Below are positions 23,551 to 35,630 of a DNA stretch of 64,000 bases, in pieces; the stretch's first letter is position 1, and every line of letters starts with the position of its first letter. The position numbers and the translations under genes were made by a program. Where the stretch lies: contig NC_081410.1 of assembly GCF_030272615.1 (NCBI RefSeq), positions 570,543,152 through 570,607,151 on the forward strand, written 5' to 3'. The DNA comes from Cryptomeria japonica. Lineage: Eukaryota > Streptophyta > Pinopsida > Cupressales > Cupressaceae. Under the pieces are notes generated by a model. The model had not been told where the DNA came from and did no database searches. It worked only from the letters and a program-made list of their open reading frames with translations.

Positions 23551-25579
23551 ATGAATGTCGATGTGCAGGAGGATCTGCGCGTGTTGCAGTTACACGAGTG
23601 CCACCCCACGACACAGGGATTGCGAGATCGGTTGACACAGATAGAGATAGATTGTATTGCAGCCACTAGCCTGTACGAGGTGATGCACATGCCCGTGATT
23701 CGTATGAATCACGGTCTGATCACAGCATTGGCAGAGCGATGGCACAGTGAGACGTGCACGTTCCATCTAGCTCAGGGAGAGATGACGGTGACTTTAGAGG
23801 ACGTGTGGCGTATCCTCCGGATTTTTATTCAGGGAGAGTGGGTGACATATGATAGATCTTGGGGGACGGTGTCTTGTCAGCGAATTTTTGAGGATGATGT
23901 ATATATTGATGATGGCTCGATCGCATGGGAGGATATAGCGGCACTATATGAGCCCCTTCCAGCAGTATTGTCAGGGAATGTGGGAGGACTGCTGTGTCCA
24001 GACAGGCAGTCACATGGATTGGTGGTGGGATGGGGACAGGTGATAGAGATGATGGTGACTGAGGGGACCCGATATGCCTGGGGGTCGTGCATGTTAGCGC
24101 ACATGTATCAGGAGTTACACGAGGTAGTGTACAGAGGGTGGGGGTCGCTAGCAGTGGGCATGACGCTGCTGCATGTGTGGGCATGGGAGCACCTACCAGT
24201 GACTTGACCGATGAGTCTCAGATTCTGAGCCGTGGACCAGCCATACATGTTTATGTATAGTGGCATGATGAGTCAGCCCCACTTGGGGAAGTTAGAGTGG
24301 TGGCGGCGGGCATTGGATGACCTAGATGCAGTGATCTGGCGGCCATACTTAGAGTGTGAGCCATGGGAGGATGATGCAGAGGCACTACCATATTGCTTCA
24401 TGACCCGATTCCTCATTGGGAGGACCTCTTATCATGTGGAGAGACAGGTGCCAGGACGGGTGATGAGGCAGTTTGGATGGCAGCAGGGACTGCCTATCGG
24501 ATCAGGGGAGTATGCACGAGTGATCCGAGAGCGGTATGCATGGGGTCCAGTGCTACCGTATGATCAGGCACTAGCAGAGTTTCGGACACTGCAGGCGAGG
24601 CCATGGGACTTATGACCGAGGGTCGTGGATGCAGGTGTGACAACAGAGTATACACAGTATCGGGCGGCGCACCCGATCCTGCGGATATCAGACCCAGCTA
24701 AGCCGATCCCATCATTTGAGGATGAGAGAGGACGAGGATGAGGATGGAGAGCAGGAGGTCGAGGAGGAGGAGATGGAGGAGGAGGAGATGGAGGAGGAGG
24801 TGGAGGAGGAGGAGGAGGAGGTGGTGGAGGAGGTGGAGGAGGTGGAGGAGGTTTGGGGATGCCGAGGCAGGGGAGAGGGAGAGGTGGACTACCTCTGCAG
24901 ATATCACAGGGTCCTTTGATGCAGGGAGGAGTGCAGCTGAGTGGGAGGGGGATGGAGAGAGATCCCGATGGATACAGGTGCAGGGGAGGGTGGTGTAGGG
25001 GAGGGACCTAGTGGAGGGGGTGATACAGGTGCGGCAGCCATGGACACGGGAGAGGGAGCTACTGGAGATCTGTGGGAGCATATGATAGGTTATTTGCAGA
25101 CCCGGGTGGAGAGATTAGAGGCGGAGGTAGCAGCTAGGGATGTGCAGCTATTTGCACGTGAGTTAGAGCTGACAGTGGTGCTGCGGGAGAGAGATACTGC
25201 GGTGGAGAGATTGGCGGAGCTACAGGAGAGAGTCCGAGCGGGAGTAGGAGCACAAGGTCCTACAGGGGAGATTATGCGGCAGTTTGGGTGAGCACAGGCG
25301 GAGATAGAGTACTGGCGAGGTTTATATGAGCAGGTGGTGCCACTCAGTCAGCGAGCTCTTAGTTATACCCAGATGGGGCAGACGAGATCCGAGCGATCAT
25401 AGAGGATGCAGAGCAGTGGGGGAGTGATGGGTCCTTTGAGGCGGTATAGATCAGAAGATGCAGGAGGGAGTGGGGGTTCGATGAGGCCTCCACGGAGAGA
25501 TGGATCAGGTGGTGCTGGTACCAGTGGTGGAGTAGGTAGGGGTGGTGCTGGTACAGCATCTGGCCAGAGCGGCATTTGA
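23551..25579 (+). pseudogene. Plant mobile domain (PMD, MAIN-like) gene, antisense within element 2, decayed
   Basis: The first part reads like the PMD family (MAIN/MAIL-type; PF10536): LTQIEIDCIAATSLYEV, then NHGLITALAERWHSETCTFH, then LAQGEMTVTLEDVWRIL (about 23600-23830). These are the conserved start of that domain. Family members in hosts act in gene and transposon silencing with PP7-type phosphatases. Further on come VHRGW-like and LLHVWAWEHLP (about 24160-24200) and KLEWWRRALDDLD (24290-24330). The C-terminal part has an acidic Glu-rich run (about 24716-24880) and a coiled-coil-like QTRVERLEAEVAARDVQLFA (about 25097), ending in a Gly/Arg/Ser tail. ATG 23551 is the first Met in frame. 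Breaks: TGA at 24205-24207, 24226-24228 and 24613-24615, a frame change near 24715-24740, and a TGA near 25289. It lies opposite to gag-pol, where Tat-group elements are known to carry antisense genes. A captured host gene is the simplest reading. Confidence 0.75.
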
Positions 25580-28327
25580 GAGAGCATTTTTGCATATATG
25601 TATTATATCTTTGTCTATTGATGGACTGTATCTTGGATGGCTCTTGACAGCCGATTTTGTAGACTTCATTGTACTCTGATATATGAGATGATATATATGA
25701 GGAGATCCCATATTGTGATGATTATGCATGTGATTATGGATGGATGTTTATGCATGATGATGATTTATTGCTTAGAGGTATATGTGTACATGTATGCATT
25801 TGATGAGATGTTTCTTTTATGCATGTTCTTATGATGAGTTATGATGTGAGATACTGACATATGAATGCAGGTTTATATGTTTATGATGTATGTTTTTATG
25901 ATGAGTTATGATGTAATGCTTTATGTATGGAATTCCATGATGATGATGTATGCTTATGATGATTTATGAACAGGATTTATGGTGTTTCCTATTTTGTTAA
26001 TGATGCGATGATTTATATATGTAATATAATGATGCGATGATTTATGTGACGATGTTAATGCAATGGTTTAGATGAATGATTTTATGTATGGATATGCATC
26101 TAGATGTGTTTAGATGAATGTAATATGGAGAAACAAATGTAAAGTACAAATGTTTATATGATAATGCCTAAATGAATGCAGATGGATAAACAAATGTAAA
26201 GTACAAATGTTTATATGATAATGTGTAGAATGAATGCATACGGATAAACAAATGTAAAGTACAAATGTTTAGATGATAATGTGTAGAATGAATGCATACG
26301 TAAAATGGATATATGAAATGGTATGAACCAATGTTTTGTAAACAAATGGTCTTATGAATCTAAAATGCGTTAAATATGTTTGTAAGTACAAATGATAATG
26401 GGATGATACTATAACTAATGGGTATAATAACTGCACCTTAATGTAATGATAATGAATGCAAGGTGAATGAATCTTACAATGAGCATAACAAGATACTTAG
26501 TAATGAATGAATGCACCTTTTAACTATAAAGAAATGAATGCAAATGATAAATGATGAAAAGTTTGTAATAAAATAATAATAGATAATTCACACTGGATGA
26601 AATGCTTAGTAAATGATTTAAAACAACCAAAGACAATTTGATCCCATGAATGAATCTAATTATTTATGATTGATGCAATGATGAAAATGATTTTAATGAA
26701 AACTAATGTCAACAATGAACTATATGCAATGTTTAAGTTTTTAACATGACATGAATGGACGTAATGCAAGATGCACCTAAATGTAATGATGATATGATCA
26801 TGAAGAATGCAAGATCTTGTAAGACTTTGCATGATGCATTGATGATGTATCAGAGTACTCGGTCGTGATTTGTATCCAAGACCAGCTTTTAGTTATTTTT
26901 GCATGTAAATGCTACATATGAATGAATGAATGGATGGGTGAGATGCAACGGAATGCAAGATAGAAACAGATGAGGTGAAATGACGATCCATAGTGCTCTA
27001 TTTTCATCATTAAGCTTTAAAATGTTGGAAGAGAATACAAGCATCTTGACACAATGATTCAAGATGACCTGAGTATTTCTTTCATGGATTTTAATATAGC
27101 AAGTCAATACAAACGACTTGATATAATGGATCAAGTCGACCAGAGTATTGCTTGCGGAACAGACAAGGATTATCTCCTTTCGTGCATGACTTGGATCGTC
27201 CTCCTTGATCTTAGGCTGATCATATCCTGAGACAAGTGCATACCGTAATAAGAGATAAAACCTTTATCCTGTTTGGATGAGGTAGGAGGAACCAAAGGGA
27301 GAGCATTGTACCTGCAAACAAACAGTATATACATAAAGAATAAAGAATATGGATCCTTGGTAATGGTTCATGCTCATATGGTCGAGGTATACGCTGTAGT
27401 CAGCAAGCTGTAGTGATCTATGACTGCATTTTGCATAAGATCACGTAGCTTAGTGAACTTCCCACGTAGACACCATTAGTACATGCCCCAGAACTTCATC
27501 AGAAATAATGCGCAAACGATACAAAATAATGCTGCACGATCCTGATACAGATAAACGAACAATTGTACTCACAAATCAACCAAGTATTTGATAGCCTAAC
27601 AGAATTTTCTTGTCAAAGAAAATGTCATCTTGTCTTTGTTTTGGTAAGGAAGGATGCATCCTTGTTTAAAGATAGGTTTGGATTGTTGAAGTCGATTGTG
27701 TTGGTTTGATTGGTAAATGGTCAGTGTGTGAGTAGTTGTCAATGTTTATTTTGTATCTGATTGGATAAATATGTACAAGGTGTTGCCATGTTTTTGTGTG
27801 ATTTTTGATGGGTTTTCCGATGTTTTTTGGATTTTGTGAAACAATTTTTGAATGTTTTTGGTATTTTGAGAGTCATTTTTGAATGTTTTTGATATTTTCT
27901 GATGATTGCCTAAATGAAGAGCATAATGATATATAAGACAATGTAGAATCCACTTCCATCACTAGGGTAAGGGTATTGCCCCCAGTTTGTAGACCTGACT
28001 ATGAAAAGGTGGGATGCGAGATGCATGGAGTACTTTCTTAATTGTAGATCAAATAACAAGCCATGGTTGGGATGGATGGATGTGTGTGTGCATGAATATG
28101 ATCGCAACGAGTCTGAAAAGATAATGGAGCCATTTCCTTTACGAGTGGTGCCTGTTTGCCAGGTTTTCACCATCGCACTTACCCAAGGTGCCACCGGAGT
28201 GGTTGTTCAACGTTTGGATGCATGATTTTTCTTTACTTTTTTGAATGTTTTTGTATTTTCTTCAGGACATTTTCTGAATGTTTTTGGTACTTTCTGATAT
28301 GCAGTGGAGCCTGATGCTCTGTACACC
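25580..28327. other. Non-coding 3' region of element 2
   Basis: Low-complexity ATGATGATTTATG-like sequence at 25680-26110, a short tandem repeat at 26131-26300, and GAATGTTTTTGGTATTTTCTGA-type repeats near 27790-27905 and 28225-28310. No supported gene. It separates the end of pol from the antisense gene. Confidence 0.55.
26131..26300 (+). repeat. Tandem repeat, three units of 57-58 bp
   Basis: AAACAAATGTAAAGTACAAA recurs at 26131, 26188 and 26246, each followed by TGTTTAtATGATAATG and GAATGCA-like sequence. The last two units are nearly identical. Confidence 0.85.
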
Positions 28328-31300
28328 TTAGGTATAAAACCTTTTGAGGTGCATGCTATTGATTGGATCTGCAAGCGGTTCTCCTTCTGAAGTAGCCAAC
28401 TGATATGCCCCGGACCCGAACACAGCAGTGACAACATATGGGCCCAGCCAGTTTGATTTGAACTTGCCCTGATGTTCTCAGTTTGGCTGGTTGCGAGGAT
28501 TCTCTTGAAGAACAAGATCACCTACCTCAAATATACAAAATCTAACTCGGTGATTGTAGCTTCTACTCATGCGCTGCTGATAGGCTTTGAGGTGATTGTA
28601 TGCAGCTTGTCGCTTCTCATCTAGTAACTCCAAGTCCTGAAGACAGGATACTCTATATGCTTCATCATCGATGAGTTTATGCAAGGAAACTCGTAATGAT
28701 GGTATCTCAACTTCAATAGGTAAGATAGCTTCTGCACCATAGACCAATGAATAAGGAGTTGCACCTGTAGGGGTTCGAATGCTAGTTCGATATGCCCATA
28801 GTGCTAGATTTAATTGAACATGCCAATCACGACCGACATCATTGACTGTCTTCTTTAGGATTCTCAATATGTTTTTATTGGATGCTTCGGCCTGACCATT
28901 GCCTTGTGGGTAATAGGAGGTGGAAAAGCGGTGTTGGATATGAAATTTCTCACAAAGCTCACGGACATCCTGATTTTTGAAAGGAAGACCGTTATCTGTG
29001 ATGATGGACATGGGCACACCATACCGGCAGATGATGTAGTTGAGGATGAATGAGGCGATCTGCTTGCCGGTGACTTGGGTAAGTGGAACAGCTTCGATCC
29101 ACTTGGTGAAATATTCGGTGGCAGTAATAATGAATTTATGGCCGTTGGATGAAGATGGATGAATCTTACCCACAAGGTCAAGGCCCCATTGACAGAAAGG
29201 CCATGGTGTTGTGATTGGTTGCAGTTCTTGTGCTGGTGCATGTATCAGGTCGCCATGAACTTGACATTTCTTGCATTTCCTGACAAAGTAGTAGGAATCC
29301 TTTTCCATAGATGGCCAATAGTATCCAGCTCGCATGATTTTTTTGGCTAGTGATGGACCACTTGAATGAGTCCCGCAAATTCCTTCATGTACCTCTTCCA
29401 AAACCTTGGTTATCTCACCTTGTTCCAGACATCGAAGGAGAGTACCATCAAGACTACGTCGGTATAGGGTTTCGGCAATAATGGTATATCGAGCAGTTTG
29501 GCGAATGAAGGTTTTACGTTGGTTATTTGATTGGTTGGGAGGAAGGGTATGATCGCGGAGATAGGTGTAGAACTCACCGTACCATGGGGATTCAGAACCA
29601 ACAAGGCGACATATCATTTCGGATTCGGGGATATCATAAGCGGGAATCCAAAGCTGTTCTACCAAGAACTCGCAGCGTGTTGAATTTTGTGGAAGATCTA
29701 GGAGAGATGCGATGGTAGCCATGGCGTCAGCAGCTCGATTCTGATCTCTTGGTATCTGCTCAAAAGTGATAGTAGTAAATGATGTCTTTAGACTGTCCAC
29801 CATTTGTTTGTATGGCATGAGTTTATCATCTTTGGTCTGATATTCATCTGTTGCTTGTCGAATGACTAGTTGGGAATCGCCATATACTTGTAGTTCTTTT
29901 AATTTCCATTGTATGGCTAGCCTGAGTCCTGTGATCAAAGCCTCATACTCTGCTATGTTGTTTGTGCATGGAAATGTGAGCCTGTAAGACTTCGGGATGC
30001 TATCACCTTGAGGTGTGATAAATAGAATGCCTGCCCCCGAGCCATGCCTAGTGTATGAACCATCAAAGTATAATTTCCATGGCTGTGCTTCTGTGATCAT
30101 GAATATCTCTTCATCTGGAAAATTGGAAATGAGGGGATGATCGCCTATGAGTGGTGCATCGGCCAACTGATCTGCAATAACTTGACCTTTGATAGCTTTA
30201 TGGTCTACGTACTCAATGTCAAATTCACTTAGAATCATCACCCATTTGGCCAAGCGACCTGTCAATGCTGCTTTGTTGAGTAAATACTTGAGTGGATCAA
30301 TCTTTGCGATGAGTTGTACCTTGTGTGTCAACAGATAGTGCCGCAATTTAGTGGCTGCCAATATTACTGCTAGGCAAGCTCACTCAATAGGTGTGTAATT
30401 GAGTTCATAGCCAACCAGTGTGCGAGAGAGGTAGTAAACAGCACACTCTTTGCCTTTTGCATTATGTTGTACCAATAATACACCTAGTGTTGTACTTGTC
30501 GCTGAGATATAAAGTAACAACGGTCTACTTGGATCTGGTGGCATCAACAAGGGTGGATTCATGAGATAGCCTTTAAGTGCCTGAAATGCTTGCTGGCATC
30601 TGTCATCCCACTGAAAGCGGATGTTCTTGTGTAGTAGATGTGTGAATGGGTGACACTTATAAGCCAATTGTGCAATGAATCTTCGGATGGATTGAAGTCG
30701 CCCTTGTAATGTTCTTAGCTGACTGATATTCCTTGGAGGTGGCATGTCCATGATTGCCTTAACCTTTGCTGGATCGACCTCAATGCCTTTGCTTGAGACA
30801 ATGTATCCTAGAAGCTTCCCGGAGGTTACTCCAAAGACACATTTCTTTGGGTTGAGTCGAACATGGTATTGTTCCAGTCTATCAAAGATTTTATCTAAGA
30901 TGTGGAGATGTCCATCTCTAGTGAGTGATTTTGCTAGTAAGTCATCCACATAATCTTCCATCATAGTATGCATCATGTCATGGAAGATGGTGGTCATTGC
31001 TCTCTGATAGGTCGCTCCTGCATTCTTTAGACCAAAAGGCATTCCATTCCAACAGTATGTGCCCCATGGACATGTGAAGGCTGTCTTATGTTGATCTTCG
31101 GGTGCGATCTTTATCTGATTGTAGCCTGAAAAGCCATCCATGAGTGAAAGCATTGCATGTCCTGCTGTCAGATCCACTATGATGTCGATATTTGTTAAGG
31201 GGAAGTCATCCTTAGGACAGGCCTTATTCAGATCTCTGAAGTCTGTACAAATGCGGATGCCCCCTTTTGGTTTGCCGACTGGCACAATGTTGGAGATCCA

Positions 31301-34300
31301 TTCTGCATAATCAATCGGTCTAATGAAACCAACATCCAGGAGTTTCTTGAGTTTTGTTTTGACTAGCACAGCAATCTGAGGATGCATTTTACGAAGCTTT
31401 TGTTTGACAGGTTTGGCTCCTTTTACTACTGTGAGATGATGCATAACTAAATCCGAGTCAAGCCCAGGCATGTCTGCATATGACCATGCAAAGTTGATCT
31501 GACGCTGCTGGAAGAACTCTATGAATTGAGGTTGTTCCTCTGGAGTGAGAAGAGATGCCAGATGTATGATATGAGGATTTTCAGGAGTCCCCACATTGCA
31601 TTCTTTGGTTTCCTCGATGAGAATCGTTGATCGTTCCTGTTGTGCATTAGCAGGGAGAATGTCAAACCCTTCATCCTCAGGTGCCTCAAAGAGGTTTTCA
31701 CCATTGGATACGCTCTTTCTTTTTACTTTTGTGGGATCAAACAGTGCCACAGTGTGGTTTTCACTGGAAGATCCATGTTTCATTGTTATATTTTTGCAGC
31801 TGAAAGGTTTGGCATCCGCCCCGAAGTATGCTATGCTATTAAGTTCAATGGCAAATCCAGCTTTGTGATCCCCGCTTGGTAGATTATCCCGTAATTCCAA
31901 AAAGTCAATGATAGCCTCATCGTTTTGGAAGAGGTCAAGACATGGAGGATTTGATTGGTTCCATTTGATGAGTTCAGGGTGGATAATGGGCATTACTTCA
32001 TCGATTAGGTTAAGTGCGGGAGATGTATCAGTGAGGGTTAAGACGTTATGGTGAAGGTCGTTAATGGTACTCTCCTTGTCAGAATCAGGCGTAGGATGAG
32101 ACATAGGGTCTGTGGAAGATGTTTCCAGCTCAGGTACCCAAGTGGTCTTTATCTGTGCTTCTCCGTAAACAGGGATGTCTTTGCGGGGCAGAGGTGGTGA
32201 TGTGTCTTCCTCATCTAAAGTGTTAAGTTGTACAGAATCAAATTCCCACTCATGTGAGTCGGTCTCTGAATCACTCTCCAGTATCCGATTGCTATACCAT
32301 ACTGGGATGTCACTGGAGTTGAATACTGCAGGTGTGATTGGTTTATGTACCTTTGTAGTGATCGGTGCTGCAGGAACCATGATGGGATTTAAAGGATTTG
32401 TCACTAGAAGTATCGGCAGTGTTGACTTAGTGGCTTCTTTTGGAACGGCTGGTGCCATAGATGCTGCTACGGGTTCGGATACAGTTGCTGCTATGAATGG
32501 TTTTATGGATGTGATGGCTGCGACGGATGGGATTACTGATTTGATTGGTGGGATGTTTGGCACTGGTGATTGTTGCGGCGGAGTTGTGAGCCTCGATGGG
32601 GCAGTGGGGATAGTGTTTGATGGTGCTTTGATTATGAAAGGTGTCCTCTTTGCAGTAGGTGGGCAAAATGGTTTGCTGGGTTTTCCTTTGAATCTAAGTT
32701 TAGGAAGGACTTCTCTTTCAAAGCCTAGGCCTGTATTACCTTTGGATTTGAACTCTGGCAACAGCGGTTCATGTCGTCCTTGTTTGCAGGATCCCAAAGC
32801 ACTCTGACCATCATACCCCATTCTTTGCATAATGAGGAGGCCTTTACCATACTGTTCCGTAGGAAGTGTAACTTGCGGTTTATCAGTGGTGATGGGATCC
32901 TTATAGATCCATTCCGCTAGGTCCTCATCTTGTGTTTCTTCCTCTTGACTCTTCCCAAGGATGAAAGGCGTCAAAGCACATGCGGGCGTGACTATGGGTT
33001 TTTGGAGTAACTGCTGTGGTTTACCATGCGTTCTAGGAGAAGTAGGCATTTGTCCCACACAAAAGAGCTGACTTAAGTTATATTCCCCGGGACCTTCCTC
33101 TGCGACTTTCATCTTAAGCTTTTCTTGCTTGGGTATAGTGGTGTTCGAACTGGCAAGAGAGGCGGGATTTACATATGATGTGGAGGAAATGGCTTCCCTA
33201 TTATTAGGAACAGTAATCTCTAGTTGATGGCTGATATTATGGTAAAATACAAAGGGATTTGCATCACCCAGGATTGTGATCTCTACACCATTATGTGGGA
33301 ACTTGATACATTGATGGTAGGTAGATGGAACGGCTTGCATGGCATGTATCCAAGGTCTCCCTAATAATAGATTATATGGCAGCGGAAGGTCCAGAACCTG
33401 ACAAATGATGTGCTTTACCACGGGGCCTACTCGGATTGGTAGTACCACAGCTCCTTTGGATGAACGCTCTGCATCATCATAGGCCTTGATGGTGATCTTC
33501 TTGCGAGGATCCACTGATTCTATTGCATATCCCAATGCTGTGACCAACTGTAGTGTACAAATGTTTAGGCCTGCTCCATTATCTATCAAGACTCGCTTGA
33601 TCCTGTGTTGGTTGATAAAGCCTTCAATGTGTAGCGAAGCATTATGAGGTTGTTGGAAAGAAGAGTTGTCACTTTCAGAAAAAGTGAGACAAGGTGATGA
33701 CTTTAGATTTCCAACCATGGCTTGAAATTGGTCTGTGTTCAAGTTTGCAGGGACTGACGCTTCTTGGAGTGCTTGATCCAAGATTGTTTTATGAGATGGT
33801 GATAGGCGTAATAGCTCTAAAATGGATATGATCGCAAGCGTTTTATCTAATTGTTCCACAAGATTGTACTGCTTTGGGATGGAGGTGGTGCCTTGTGGAG
33901 CTGCCTTGATGGTAACTTTGTCGCGACGTGTAACAACATTGCAATTTGAGGTGGGATTTTTGAAGGTTATAGTTGCAATTTGTTCATTGGCATCATACAG
34001 GTGATTTACAGTGTAGTTATACGCAGCCTGCGTATAATCAGTGGTATCGGTGCTTTGCCTGGAAGTGGAAGGACCCCTTTGATCTTGTGATGGAAGTGGA
34101 TTCTTGAACATCAGGTGATCATTATTTGTCATTTTTGGATCATGTCCTTCAATCTCAATTTCTCCTTGATCAATAAGATCTTGAATGAGATCTTTCAATC
34201 GGTGACAATTACTTGTCTTGTGTCCTCTTCCTTGATGGAACTCACAATGTTCAGTATCTCTCCACCATGCCGGTTTGACTTGAGGCTCATAATTCGATAA

Positions 34301-34606
34301 CTTAGGTAGAGTGACCAAATTTTGAGAGAGGAGTTGTTGCAACACTGTTTCAATGGGTTCCCCTAAGGGAGTGTATGTGCGTTTTTGTTTTTGCTGACGA
34401 GGTCTTGGTTCATCATGAGATGTGATGCGACCTTGATTAGGAGGAACATTTGTGTTATTTTGAGGTGGAGGATTTTGTCCTGCAAACCGAACCACCAATT
34501 GTGCATTTTGGATAGTTCGAGCATCCACAACTCCATCATTGACGATATTCTTATTCTTGTTCCAGAAGTTCGGTTTATCACTATTGAAGCGCGGGCGAGG
34601 ACCATC
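28328..34606 (-). pseudogene. pol: pol part of the element 2 polyprotein (PR-RT-RH-aRH-IN)
   Basis: One frame, in order: CEFHQGRGHKTSNC finger (end of Gag), protease with VLIDNGAGLNIC, a G-patch-like region, Pro/Ser/Thr linker, reverse transcriptase with GMPFGLKNAGATYQRAM and EDYVDDLLAKS, first RNase H, second archaeal-type RNase H (YFDGSYT, AEYEALITGLRLA, YGDSQLV, DQNRAADAMA), integrase with a core of LDLVGK, ITDNGLPFKN and GNGQAEASNKN (D, D, E), and a C-terminal GPYVVTAVFGSGAYQL, MHLKRFYT. The true end is the TAA at 28328-28330. Breaks: TGA at 30380-30382, where element 1 has CGA, and TGA at 28478-28480. Upstream, single-base losses near 34609 and 34628 shift it out of the gag frame. Otherwise it is intact. 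Confidence 0.95.
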
Positions 34607-35630
34607 TTTGGTTCATTAAAGATTTTGAGAGTCCTTTTTTGATGAGTGCCCTTTCACATTTTATACCTTTGGTGATCATATCGTTAAAAGAATCTGTGTC
34701 TTTGACATCCAGGTGAAATTCCATTTCTTCGTTTAAGTTGGAAATGAAAATTTCCACTAGTTCTCGTTCAGGTAACTGAAGAGAACGTCTGCTAGACATT
34801 TGGCGCCATCGTTGTAGGAATACTGAGAATAGTTCACCTGGTTTTTGTTTGGTGTTGCACAGATCAGCCATGGTGATGTCGCGTTCAATATTATAAGAGT
34901 AATGAGATAGGAACTTCTGGATGAGTTCCTCAAATGTTCTAATGCCACCTGGTAGTCGGGAAAACCATGATGTGGTTGTTCCTCCCAAGCTTTGGGGAAA
35001 AAGGCGCATTAGATATGTGTCCTCATAAGCTACTTCAAGACAAGCAGAATGAAATTCTCGGACATGATCATGGGGATCCCCCTTTCCTCTATATTTTTTA
35101 AATTTGGGTGTTTCAAACCCGCGTGGAAAGGGTGGCATATAAAGATTCCTATCAAACGGATAGGGACAAATGTCGTTAAGTGAAAATTGATTGGTCTTAA
35201 CACCACTATGAAGTTGTTGGGCGAGATTCGCGACTTGTTGCCGCAACATCTCCATTTCATTTGGAGGAGGAGGTGGTGGGTTACCTCGAGGGATGTTATA
35301 TCTGATGGGATCTCTACGCCTTTCCTCCTCATGGCGACTTTGTCTTTCTGATGCTTGTCTTAATTGGGCAAGATCAAAGTCTGAGGGGAGTTTGGCTCCT
35401 TCTTGAGCAAGTCTTAAGAAGTGAGCATCCGCATTACTCCTAAGTATTTCGTCAAACAATCTGTTAAAGTGAGGGTTATGCTGAACCCTTTCGATTGTTG
35501 AAGGAGTGGGACTACTTGGGTTTTCATCATTTACATTTCCTCCAAGTGCTTCTTGAAATTCATTGAGGTTGTCCTCTTCTTCCTCAATTTCTATTTCTCG
35601 TTGCCTTGATCGCGATCGGGTTTGAGCCAT
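34581..35630 (-). pseudogene. gag: gag part of the element 2 polyprotein, frameshifted at its 3' end
   Basis: ATG at 35630 (MAQTRSRSRQ). There is an acidic stretch EIEIEEEED at residues 12-20, a Pro-rich PPPPPPNE near residue 122, and the retrotransposon Gag domain at about residues 165-310 with KYRGKGDP and LGGTTTSWFSRLPGG. The Tyr codon that is a stop in element 1 is intact here. Compared with element 1, single bases are missing in GATCTTT(T)GG and in GA(T)GAGTCC near 34609-34630. The frame therefore runs into a stop at 34581 instead of joining pol. In the ancestor gag and pol were evidently one frame, as seen in element 1. Confidence 0.93.

Noticed and set aside
24698-25081. 127-residue minus-strand Leu/His-rich frame
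   Set aside because: Mirror of the Glu-rich GAGGAGGAG run of the plus-strand PMD gene.
27910-28225. Short frames on both strands near 28.0 kb
   Set aside because: No domain, no shared copy to compare in this window and low-complexity neighbours; not supported.
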